Source: Deltaproteobacteria bacterium (GTDB lineage: Bacteria; Desulfobacterota; GWC2-55-46; DRQE01). From it: a stretch of 7,334 nt of DNA. The notes under the pieces were generated by a model. That model saw only the letters and a program-made list of their open reading frames with translations. It did not search any database and had not been told where the DNA came from. Where the stretch lies: positions 1-7,334 of the forward strand of contig DRQE01000195.1 of the NCBI GenBank assembly GCA_011371515.1. Reading direction: 5' to 3'. Below are positions 1-5,584 of the stretch, piece after piece. The position numbers and the translations under genes were made by a program. Positions within the stretch are counted from its first letter, which is position 1; the number at the start of each line of letters is the position of its first letter.

Positions 1-428
1 AAAAATACCTTCCCCACCATGGTGTCGACTATGCAGCACCCTATGGCACACCTGTTGAGTCGGCAGGTGATGGCAGGATCATATTTGCTGGCTGGAAACG
101 GGGCTATGGTTATTATGTGGCGATAAAGCACAACGCCACATACACCACAGCCTATGGGCATCTATCGAAGATAAAAAGAGGCATAAAACGGGGCAGACGG
201 GTAAAGCAGGGCGAGGTGATAGGCTATGTGGGCTCAACAGGGCTTTCCACAGGTCCTCATCTGCATTACGAGGTAAGGGTGCGTGGCAGGGTGGTAAACC
301 CGCTGTCAATAAAGGCTGAGCCTGTAAGAAGCCTTCGTGGCAAGGCACTTGCCGAGTTCAAAGAAGTAAAAGAGGAACTCCTTGCAACCCTCTACAGAAA
401 GACCACCACCGTGGCTATGGGAAGATAG
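1..428 (+). CDS. M23 family metallopeptidase (LytM/lysostaphin type), C-terminal part
   Basis: This is the 3' part of a gene whose start lies left of the window; the open frame runs from base 3 to the TAG at 426-428 (141 visible residues). The visible protein is nearly all of an M23 peptidase domain, a zinc endopeptidase fold that cuts peptide cross-links in peptidoglycan, normally in the periplasm. The zinc and catalytic residues are present in order: HHGVD (visible residues 5-9, giving the HxxxD ligands), YGHLS (His 53) and HLHYE (His 86 and His 88). The stretch VKQGEVIGYVGSTGLSTGPH is typical of the family. The domain therefore looks active rather than a degenerate activator such as EnvC or NlpD. 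A basic tail of about 40 residues follows the domain. The missing N-terminus probably carries a signal or membrane anchor and perhaps coiled coil or OB-like domains. A GTG at 117 lies inside the catalytic domain and is not the start. Confidence 0.93.
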   Translation, partial: KYLPHHGVDYAAPYGTPVESAGDGRIIFAGWKRGYGYYVAIKHNATYTTAYGHLSKIKRGIKRGRRVKQGEVIGYVGSTGLSTGPHLHYEVRVRGRVVNPLSIKAEPVRSLRGKALAEFKEVKEELLATLYRKTTTVAMGR

Positions 429-559
429 CCCCCCACCCTATAATAAGAAAGGCTTTTCTGGCAGGATACTACCCCACTTTGAAGCCAAGTATTACCTCAT
501 TACAGCCACCAAGCCGCAAGGAAGGACCACTTCTGCTGTAGCGGCAGGCTCGGGGCTTT
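429..559. other. intergenic region between convergent genes, possible terminator or RNA structure
   Basis: These 131 bases separate the convergent M23 and rhodanese genes, so a terminator is expected, but no classical hairpin plus T-run is obvious. Two short inverted repeats interleave: TACAGC (501-506) with GCTGTA (535-540), and GCCGC (513-517) with GCGGC (541-545). The order A-B-A'-B' means they would be mutually exclusive or form a pseudoknot. A T-run on the + strand begins at 557, just after a G-rich stretch, and would suit termination of the M23 transcript. A TATAAT at 439-444 has no supporting -35 element. All of this could be chance. Confidence 0.25.
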
Positions 560-946
560 TTATTCTCCTCTTTCGAGCTTTCCCTTCCAGCCCTTCATGC
601 CCCACTTAAGGTTATAGAGGTCTCTGTAGCCGAGCTTGTAGAGGTAGCCTGCAACGCGGTCTCCCATGGGCCCGCTGTGGCATACGAACACTATCCGCTG
701 GTCCTTTTTTAGCTCCTTGGGTGTTCTTTTGTATGCCTCATCGTAGGGTATGTTTATAGCACCGGGGATGTGGCCCTGTCTGAAGAGAGCTGGCTCGCGA
801 AGGTCAACAATAACAATAGGCTTGCCATCCTGCATCATCGCCTCGAGCTCTGGCTGGTCTATAAGCCTGTGGCCAGCCGCATAAAGTGGGGCTGAAAGGA
901 TGAGAAGAATAAGGGCTGTAAAAAGGATATGCGCCTTCTTTCTCAT
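560..946 (-). CDS. exported rhodanese-like domain protein
   Basis: The protein has 128 residues: a signal peptide (MRKK, then a hydrophobic run to about residue 22, likely cleavage near Ala23/Ala24) followed by one rhodanese domain. Rhodanese hallmarks are VDLRE (48-51), GHIPGAINIP (58-67), the catalytic-loop Cys89 in VFVCHSGPMGDR, and GYRDLYNLKWGMKGW near the end. Such proteins move sulfane sulfur through a persulfide on the cysteine, here probably in the periplasm. Aligned without gaps to the usual CxxGxR loop, the loop arginine position is Met (CHSGPM), so classical thiosulfate sulfurtransferase activity is uncertain. I chose ATG 946 because MRKK starts a clean signal peptide; TTG 970 and ATG 967 would add seven or eight residues and overlap the promoter-like region. 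No Shine-Dalgarno sequence precedes ATG 946, which would fit a leaderless or very short-leader mRNA. The gene diverges from ogt. Confidence 0.88.
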   Translation of the reverse strand: MRKKAHILFTALILLILSAPLYAAGHRLIDQPELEAMMQDGKPIVIVDLREPALFRQGHIPGAINIPYDEAYKRTPKELKKDQRIVFVCHSGPMGDRVAGYLYKLGYRDLYNLKWGMKGWKGKLERGE

Positions 947-954
947 GGTATAAT
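946..954 (+). promoter_or_regulatory. extended -10 promoter for ogt
   Basis: TGGTATAAT is a perfect extended -10 element (TGnTATAAT), with the hexamer at 949-954. No good -35 lies 17 bases upstream, which extended -10 promoters tolerate. The predicted start of transcription, near 961, gives a leader of about 30 bases before ATG 992. It would also leave the alternative ogt ATG at 929 outside the mRNA. The element touches the start codon of the divergent rhodanese gene. Confidence 0.5.
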
Positions 955-955
955 A

Positions 956-984
956 AAAATAACACATCAAAGAGAAGGGGTCAA
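956..984 (-). promoter_or_regulatory. promoter for the rhodanese gene
   Basis: Read on the - strand, TTGACC (984-979, five of six matches to TTGACA) is followed by a 17-base spacer and TATTTT (961-956, four of six matches), preceded by TG in the extended -10 position. Initiation about 7 bases downstream would fall near 949, only about three bases before ATG 946. The element therefore predicts a nearly leaderless transcript, in keeping with the missing Shine-Dalgarno sequence. Confidence 0.45.
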
Positions 985-991
985 AACCAAA

Positions 992-1501
992 ATGGTCTCT
1001 GTAGAAACCTTAACAACACCTGTAGGAAGACTCTGTATAATTGCAGATGGAGGAGGGCTTAAGGAGATTCACATAAAAAGACTCCCACCCATTAATACCA
1101 TAAAATCTCGCTACGGGAAGATTACCGAAGGCTACAGTCATGTTGTTGAAACAGTCATAGCCCAGCTTGAAAAATACTTCAGGGGTGAAAGGGTCTTCTT
1201 CGACGGGATTCCGCTAAATCCAGAGGGCACAGCCTTTTTAAAAGGTGTCTGGGCTGCCATGCGTGAGATTCCCTACGGAGAGGTTCGAACCTACGGAGAA
1301 CTTGCCCGCAAGCTCGAGACATCTCCACGGGCTGTAGGGCTTGCCTGTAGAATGAATCCCATACCAATAGTTGTACCCTGCCACAGGGTTGTGGCAGGAG
1401 ACCTCTCACTCTATAACTACAGTGGTGGGCTTGAGATTAAAAGAAAACTCCTTGAGCTTGAGGGTATAAAGACGGCTGGCGGGCGTATAATCATCCCCTA
1501 A
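992..1501 (+). CDS. ogt: methylated-DNA--[protein]-cysteine S-methyltransferase
   Basis: This 169-residue protein is the size of stand-alone Ogt/MGMT enzymes, which repair O6-alkylguanine by transferring the alkyl group irreversibly to their own cysteine. The C-terminal domain shows the winged-helix DNA-binding part (IPYGEVRTYGELARKL, about 93-108), the arginine-finger region SPRAVG (111-116, Arg113), Asn122 in MNPIPIVV, the acceptor motif PCHRVV (129-134, Cys130) and the closing GGLEIKRKLLELEG. The N-terminal domain is degenerate, as is normal. I start at ATG 992 (MVSVETLTTPVGRL): an AGAAGGGG purine stretch lies at 973-980, and the upstream ATG at 929 would run back over the divergent gene's signal peptide and the predicted promoter. 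The stop codon TAA overlaps the stop of the convergent membrane protein gene. No Ada-type regulatory domain is attached. Confidence 0.95.
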   Translation: MVSVETLTTPVGRLCIIADGGGLKEIHIKRLPPINTIKSRYGKITEGYSHVVETVIAQLEKYFRGERVFFDGIPLNPEGTAFLKGVWAAMREIPYGEVRTYGELARKLETSPRAVGLACRMNPIPIVVPCHRVVAGDLSLYNYSGGLEIKRKLLELEGIKTAGGRIIIP

Positions 1502-1977
1502 AAATACCCATGCCCGAAGGCAACGCCACTTATGCTTGCCAGAAGGGATACTATAAGAAGCACCCAGTGAAGCCTATTCATGCGGTTAAAGATGGTCTCT
1601 ATCTCCATCTTCTCGCCACTTTTGGCAAGGTTGTCTATCATCTTCCTCACTATAAGGGGCTCGAGGCCAAATAGCATAACAGCCCAGAAGACCCACACAG
1701 CCACCATAAAAAGTAGCGAAAGCCCCTGTTTGGTGAACATAAGGCTCTGCCAGCCGCTCATGTACAGCATTACAAACCCTGTTATGCCAACTATGGCGTT
1801 GTAGACCTTTGCCATGGGTGCAAACTTGTGTTCCATCCGCTGGAAAAAGAGAACCTTCTGCAGAGGGTCCTGCATTCTCACTATCATTGGCAGAACCACG
1901 ATGGTTATAAAGCCAAGCCCTCCTATCCAGAGTATAACGAAGACCAGATGCAAAAAGTGCATTAGAGAAAAGAGCAT
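1498..1977 (-). CDS. four-helix integral membrane protein, CopD/HemJ-like
   Basis: The protein has 159 residues with four hydrophobic segments, at about 5-33, 58-76, 86-108 and 136-155, and short charged loops, including one with RKMIDNLAKSGEKMEIE between helices 3 and 4. Helix 1 carries HLVFVILWIGGLGF: a histidine seven residues before Trp-Ile-Gly-Gly. A second histidine starts helix 4 (LHWVLL). This His/WxGG layout resembles CopD-domain, HemJ-type and related small membrane proteins, where the histidines bind heme or copper. The exact family and ligand are inference. The start at ATG 1977 is well supported by AAGGAGGG (1994-1987) nine bases upstream. The gene lies 104 bases downstream of the kinase gene with its own promoter candidate, so it may be expressed independently. 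It converges on ogt with overlapping stop codons and no room for a terminator. Confidence 0.85.
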   Translation of the reverse strand: MLFSLMHFLHLVFVILWIGGLGFITIVVLPMIVRMQDPLQKVLFFQRMEHKFAPMAKVYNAIVGITGFVMLYMSGWQSLMFTKQGLSLLFMVAVWVFWAVMLFGLEPLIVRKMIDNLAKSGEKMEIETIFNRMNRLHWVLLIVSLLASISGVAFGHGYF

Positions 1978-1986
1978 CCTTCAACA

Positions 1987-2060
1987 CCCTCCTTAAGAGC
2001 AAAGTTCTTAACAGAAAAAGGCTAACAGTTATTCTATTTCATTACCATGATAAAAATCAA
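1987..2060 (-). promoter_or_regulatory. promoter and ribosome binding site of the membrane protein gene
   Basis: On the - strand, TTGATT (2060-2055) and TAGAAT (2036-2031) are separated by 18 bases, a reasonable housekeeping promoter. The leader then contains a 6-bp inverted repeat, TTAAGA (2011-2006) and TCTTAA (1998-1993), with a 7-base loop. Its second arm runs into the strong Shine-Dalgarno AAGGAGGG (1994-1987), nine bases before ATG 1977. The hairpin is AT-rich and weak; a role in controlling translation is only a possibility. Confidence 0.45.
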
Positions 2061-2081
2061 CACTTCTGTTCCACCTTACGG

Positions 2082-3644
2082 CTAAACCCTTCTTGCAAGT
2101 ATGGTGGATATTATCCTGTCTGCAAGTTCAAGTGGTGTGCCTGTTGTTGAAAGTCTCATGGTGGGATTCTCTATGGGCTCTCTTTCCTCTTTCTGTCTTA
2201 AGTAGGTCTGCCATGTGGCATCGGAGAGGGTCTTCTCTTTAAGCCTCTGTGCAAGCCTTCTTCTTACCTCTTTCTCATCGAGTGTACACTCTACCACATA
2301 AAGGTCTGCCCCACATCTTTTTGCACTCCTTTTTGCAAGCTCAAGGTGTGCCCTCTTTGAAAAGGTGGCATCCACTATGACAGGCCTTCCTCTGCGAAGC
2401 CATAGCCTTGCCTCGCCTAAAAGTTCCCGATAGACCCTGTCCCTTGCCTCTTCAGTGTATATCCCCTTACCATAGGCAGCCCGACGGTGCTCTTCTTTCG
2501 CAATGTTAAAGAGCCTTCTTCTCACTGCATCTGTTGAGAGAACCTTCACACCCCAGAGCCTCTCCTTCAGTGCCTCTGCAACGGCAGACTTTCCCGTGCC
2601 CGTAAGCCCACAGACAAGAAGGATGTAGGGCCTTCTGGAGCCCTTAAGATACTGGCAGGCAAGCTCGAAAAATAGGGCTGCATTTACGAGGGCACGGCTT
2701 TTGTCCTCTTCGCTCTCTTCGGGCTCTTTGAGCCTGAAGCCCTCCACCTTGCCCCTTATGTATGCCCTGTAGGCTTTGTAAAAGTCGAGCAGTCTTCCGC
2801 CCTCTTTGTCTCCCCTATAGTTGAAGTATTGCTCTTCGAACTCTCTTGCAAGATCAGGCCTGCCTCTGAAGTCCATGTCCATCGAGAGAAAGGCCATATC
2901 ACACACAATGTCGCTGTAGCGGAACCTGCGGTTGAACTCGATACAGTCGAATATCTCCACGCCGTCTTCTATGGAGATGTGCTCACAGTGGAGGTCTCCG
3001 TGGCAATCCCTTATAAAGCCCCTTCTGGTGCGTCTTTCAAAGAGCCGGCGGTGGGCTTTCATAAACTCAAGGGTAAGGGTCTTTATCTCTTCAAAGCGGT
3101 CTTTGCTTATGGTTATGCCCACAAAGGGGGCAACCTGACGGAAGTTCTCTTCCACATTGCCAAGTATCCTTCTGGGGCTGCCAAAGCTCGATATGTAAGG
3201 AGAGGTTCTTGCCTCTTTGTGAAACCCTGCGATAAGGCGTGCTATACGCTCTATGGTATGGGGTGGAAGGGTGTCTTCCCGTATGAGGTTGTGGAGCATA
3301 CACTCTTCCTTTAAGTGGCGCATCTTCAGGGCATATTCAACCACATCGCCCCTCTCTTCTTCCACCCGATAGCCTCTTCTGGTCTTTACCACCGGCACCA
3401 CTGCTATGTATGTGGTGGGGGCAAGTCTGCGGTTGAGCCGCAACTCCTCTTTAAGAAAGTATAGCCTTCTTTTAAGGGTGGTGAAGTTGAGGAATCCAAA
3501 GTCCACGGGCTTTTTTATCTTGTATACATATTGCGGGGTAAGAAGTATGTAGGATATATGGGTCTGTAGAAGCCTTACCCAGCGGGGATGTTCGGGGTAG
3601 GCTGCGGGCTTAAGTAGAGCCCTTATCGGGGCTGGCAGTTTCAT
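2082..3644 (-). CDS. bifunctional APH-like kinase / P-loop ATP-binding kinase
   Basis: The 520-residue protein joins two phosphotransferase-like halves. Residues 1 to about 330 have the aminoglycoside-phosphotransferase (protein-kinase-like) fold: an N-lobe with YVYKIKKPVDFGFLNF (39-54) and LRLNRRLAP (68-76), a Brenner catalytic loop CHGDLHCEHI (214-223), and a metal-binding-type motif IFDCIEFN (231-238, Asp233). Residues from about 338 form a P-loop kinase domain: Walker A GLTGTGKS (346-353), STDAVRRRLF (370-379) and VIVDATF (422-428). This architecture and length match a widespread uncharacterised family annotated as APH-family kinase fused to an ATP-binding protein (COG2187/COG0645-like). 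The substrate is unknown, and antibiotic resistance should not be inferred. His223 occupies the place where many APH enzymes have a metal-binding Asn, but His may be usual in this family. The gene follows the hpt-like gene by 106 bases. GGGAG (3659-3655) ten bases before ATG is a modest ribosome binding site. Confidence 0.9.
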   Translation of the reverse strand: MKLPAPIRALLKPAAYPEHPRWVRLLQTHISYILLTPQYVYKIKKPVDFGFLNFTTLKRRLYFLKEELRLNRRLAPTTYIAVVPVVKTRRGYRVEEERGDVVEYALKMRHLKEECMLHNLIREDTLPPHTIERIARLIAGFHKEARTSPYISSFGSPRRILGNVEENFRQVAPFVGITISKDRFEEIKTLTLEFMKAHRRLFERRTRRGFIRDCHGDLHCEHISIEDGVEIFDCIEFNRRFRYSDIVCDMAFLSMDMDFRGRPDLAREFEEQYFNYRGDKEGGRLLDFYKAYRAYIRGKVEGFRLKEPEESEEDKSRALVNAALFFELACQYLKGSRRPYILLVCGLTGTGKSAVAEALKERLWGVKVLSTDAVRRRLFNIAKEEHRRAAYGKGIYTEEARDRVYRELLGEARLWLRRGRPVIVDATFSKRAHLELAKRSAKRCGADLYVVECTLDEKEVRRRLAQRLKEKTLSDATWQTYLRQKEEREPIENPTMRLSTTGTPLELADRIISTILARRV

Positions 3645-3677
3645 CGCCAGATGGCTCCCACAGTTTTGGAGTTTTTC

Positions 3678-3709
3678 GGAACCCTATGGCTGAAGCAAGA
3701 TAGGGTTCC
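3678..3709. repeat. perfect 9-bp inverted repeat in the kinase gene leader
   Basis: GGAACCCTA (3678-3686) and TAGGGTTCC (3701-3709) are perfect inverted complements around a 14-base loop. On the - strand the stem is followed by GAAAAAC rather than a T-run, so it is not a standard intrinsic terminator in that direction. In - strand RNA a GGAG just before the stem could also pair with CTCC about six bases after it, extending the structure across a bulge. The stem lies 34 bases upstream of the kinase start codon. It may be a 5' stabilising hairpin, an operator or a dispersed repeat. Confidence 0.7.
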
Positions 3710-3714
3710 TCCAC

Positions 3715-3720
3715 AGTATA
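3715..3720 (-). promoter_or_regulatory. -10-like element between hpt-like and kinase genes
   Basis: TATACT on the - strand matches TATAAT at five of six positions. Initiation about 7 bases downstream would fall at about 3708-3709, so the RNA would begin with the 9-bp hairpin. The best -35 candidate upstream (CTTACC) is poor, so this is a weak call. Confidence 0.25.
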
Positions 3721-3750
3721 ACCGTGCTATCACACCGGTAAGAGGGGTCG

Positions 3751-4281
3751 TTATCCTTCCTCCATTATATAGAGTGCGTCCAGATTTCTGAACTTCTCCC
3801 TGTAATCCATACCATAGCCCACAACGAACCCTTTGTCCACCCCTATGCCCGCATATTCTATGGAACCCTTTGCAGGAGAGCCTTCTCTCAAAAGCAGAGT
3901 GCATACCTTAACAGAGCGTGCGCCCTTGCGCTCGATGTGTTCTTTGAGGGCTTTTATGGTTATGCCTCTGTCCACAATGTCTTCTACGATGAGCACATCC
4001 CTGTCTTTAAGTGGAAAGGTCACATCGTGCACTATGGTTATGGTGGGTTGTGGTTCGGGGTATTTGCCGTAGCGCTCAACCTGTATGAAGTCGAGCTCAA
4101 GCTCCATGGGAAGGCGTCTTACAAGGTCTGCTGTAAAGAGGGCTGCACCCTTGAGCACCCCGATGACCACGGGCACTGTATCTGCGTAGTCCTCTGTTAT
4201 CTTTTTTGCAAGCCCTTCCACTGTGGAGGCTATCCTCTGATGGGAAAGAAAGGGTATGAACCTTAACTCTTCTTTCAACAT
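3751..4281 (-). CDS. hpt: hypoxanthine phosphoribosyltransferase-like protein
   Basis: The 176-residue protein has the length and layout of bacterial HPRT, which makes IMP or GMP from purine base and PRPP in the cytoplasm. Visible family features are GVLKGAALFTADLVRRL (41-57), the PRPP-binding motif VLIVEDIVDRGIT (96-108), and the base-pocket end region FVVGYGMDYREKFRNL (152-167). Two expected residues differ. The flexible-loop Ser-Tyr (SSYG in E. coli Hpt) is Glu-Arg-Tyr-Gly here (69-72), and the purine-contacting Lys after TLL (LLDK) aligns with Arg132 (TLLLRE). Specificity could thus differ, and another purine or pyrimidine phosphoribosyltransferase role is possible. I start at ATG 4281, which overlaps the end of ugd by 7 bases (ATGTTGA). 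The longer frame to 4416 would read through the conserved end of ugd. Only a weak GGAAG precedes the ATG, in keeping with translational coupling to ugd. Confidence 0.88.
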   Translation of the reverse strand: MLKEELRFIPFLSHQRIASTVEGLAKKITEDYADTVPVVIGVLKGAALFTADLVRRLPMELELDFIQVERYGKYPEPQPTITIVHDVTFPLKDRDVLIVEDIVDRGITIKALKEHIERKGARSVKVCTLLLREGSPAKGSIEYAGIGVDKGFVVGYGMDYREKFRNLDALYIMEEG

Positions 4282-5579
4282 CTTCCAACCGAGGTGTATT
4301 TGAAACCTGCCCGTTTCATCTTCTGCGGATCGTAGACATTCCTTAAGTCCACGACAATCGGCTCTTTCAGAAGCTCCTTTATGTGCTCCATATCCAGATT
4401 TCGGAACTGGTTCCACTCTGTGGCTATGACGAGACAGTCTGCACCTTCTGCAGTGTGGTATGAGTCTTTGCAGTACTCTACGCTATCGCCAAGAATAGCC
4501 CTTGCATTTGGCATGCCTGCAGGATCATAGCACTTTATGGAAGCCCCTTCTTCAAGAAGTAGCCTTATTATGTCTATTGCAGGAGACTCTCTTATGTCAT
4601 CTGTGTTGGGCTTGAAGGTAAGCCCCAGAACAGCGATTGTCTTTCCCTTTAATGTGCCCACCATCTGTTTTATCTTCTCCTTCATGCGCAACCGCTGCTC
4701 GTGGTTTATCTTTACAACTGCATCCATGAGTCTGAAGTTGTAGCCCTTGCGTTTTGCTATATCCCGCAGCCCCATGGTATCCTTGGGCAGGCAGGACCCT
4801 CCAAACCCGGGACCCGGGTGCAGAAACTTTGGGCCTATCCTTCTGTCCAGCCCCATTGCCTTTGCCACCACATGCACATCGGCTCCCACCTTCTCGCAGA
4901 GGTTGGCAATCTCGTTTATAAAGGAAATCTTGAGTGCCAGAAAGGCATTGGATGCGTATTTTATAAGCTCTGCCGTCTCTATGTCGGTTATCACAAAGGG
5001 TGTCTCTATAAGGTAAAGCGGTGCATAGAGGTCTTTAAGGATTGCCTTTGCCTCCTCACTTCTTGCACCTATGACCACACGGTCTGGCCTCATGAAGTCC
5101 TCAACAGCAGAACCCTCCCGCAAGAACTCGGGGTTTGAAGCCACATCGAACCTGTGGTCATGGGGGCATTCCTCTCTTATTATCTTCTCTATGAGGCTAC
5201 CTGTGCCAACAGGCACAGTGCTCTTCGTTACTATCACCTTGTAGCCATTAAGATTTTTTGCAATGGTTCTTGCCACCTCTTCCACATAGCGCAGATCTGT
5301 GGAGCCATCTCCACGGGGTGGGGTGCCCACGGCTATCATTATCACAAGGGACCTTCTTATGGCATCCTCTATATCTGTGGTAAAGGAGAGCCTGCCCTCT
5401 CGCATGTTCTTTTCTACGAGCTCTTTCAGGCCCGGCTCGTATATGGGGATTTCTGCCCTTTTGAGTTTTTCTATCTTAGAGTCGTCCTTGTCAACGCATA
5501 TGACATTGACGCCAAAGTCTGCAAAGCATGCCCCCGTTACAAGCCCCACATAGCCCGTGCCGATTATTGCTATGTTCAT
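4275..5579 (-). CDS. ugd: UDP-glucose 6-dehydrogenase
   Basis: The enzyme oxidises UDP-glucose to UDP-glucuronate with two NAD+, in the cytoplasm, supplying uronic acids and derived sugars for surface polysaccharide. At 434 residues it is of normal length. The NAD-binding start MNIAIIGTGYVGLVTGACFA (1-20) is followed by VGTPP (84-88), TKSTVPVGT (118-126), SNPEFLREG (148-156), the catalytic motif GFGGSCLPKD (258-267, Cys263) and the C-terminal domain entry GLTFKPNTDDIRESPA (319-334). All key residues are intact. ATG 5579 is preceded by GGGAG (5593-5589) nine bases away, and lies 5 bases after the rfbB stop. The end overlaps the hpt-like start by 7 bases. The UDP-mannose and UDP-N-acetylglucosamine dehydrogenase relatives are less likely, given the close match to the Ugd style. 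Confidence 0.96.
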   Translation of the reverse strand: MNIAIIGTGYVGLVTGACFADFGVNVICVDKDDSKIEKLKRAEIPIYEPGLKELVEKNMREGRLSFTTDIEDAIRRSLVIMIAVGTPPRGDGSTDLRYVEEVARTIAKNLNGYKVIVTKSTVPVGTGSLIEKIIREECPHDHRFDVASNPEFLREGSAVEDFMRPDRVVIGARSEEAKAILKDLYAPLYLIETPFVITDIETAELIKYASNAFLALKISFINEIANLCEKVGADVHVVAKAMGLDRRIGPKFLHPGPGFGGSCLPKDTMGLRDIAKRKGYNFRLMDAVVKINHEQRLRMKEKIKQMVGTLKGKTIAVLGLTFKPNTDDIRESPAIDIIRLLLEEGASIKCYDPAGMPNARAILGDSVEYCKDSYHTAEGADCLVIATEWNQFRNLDMEHIKELLKEPIVVDLRNVYDPQKMKRAGFKYTSVGRC

Positions 5580-5584
5580 CTATC

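Noticed and set aside
117..119. GTG at 117 as the start of a small 103-residue protein
   Set aside because: It lies inside the M23 domain; the frame is open to the left edge and contains the HxxxD zinc motif.
439..444. TATAAT promoter element after the M23 gene
   Set aside because: No -35, no extended TG and no gene downstream on the + strand.
929..991. Longer ogt start at ATG 929 adding 21 residues
   Set aside because: The extension crosses the divergent rhodanese signal-peptide codons and lies upstream of the predicted ogt promoter; the family sequence begins at MVSVETLTTPVGRL.
1586..2002. 138-residue - strand open frame overlapping the membrane protein gene
   Set aside because: It is out of frame with the clear four-helix protein, which has a strong Shine-Dalgarno sequence; no hydrophobic or domain pattern of its own.
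2829..3314. 161-residue open frame on the + strand opposite the kinase gene
   Set aside because: It is a shadow of the strong - strand coding frame with no recognisable domain; the opposite frame has clear kinase motifs.
2082..3644. Aminoglycoside resistance gene
   Set aside because: Only the fold is shared with APH enzymes; the fusion to a P-loop kinase and the chromosomal context fit an uncharacterised housekeeping-type family.
3641..3904. 87-residue - strand open frame running from hpt across the gap to the kinase start
   Set aside because: Its first half is out of frame inside hpt and its second half reads through the hairpin region; there is no ribosome binding site or family resemblance.
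4282..4416. Longer hpt start adding 45 N-terminal residues
   Set aside because: The added part lies in the coding region of ugd in another frame and resembles no phosphoribosyltransferase; ATG 4281 gives the usual length.
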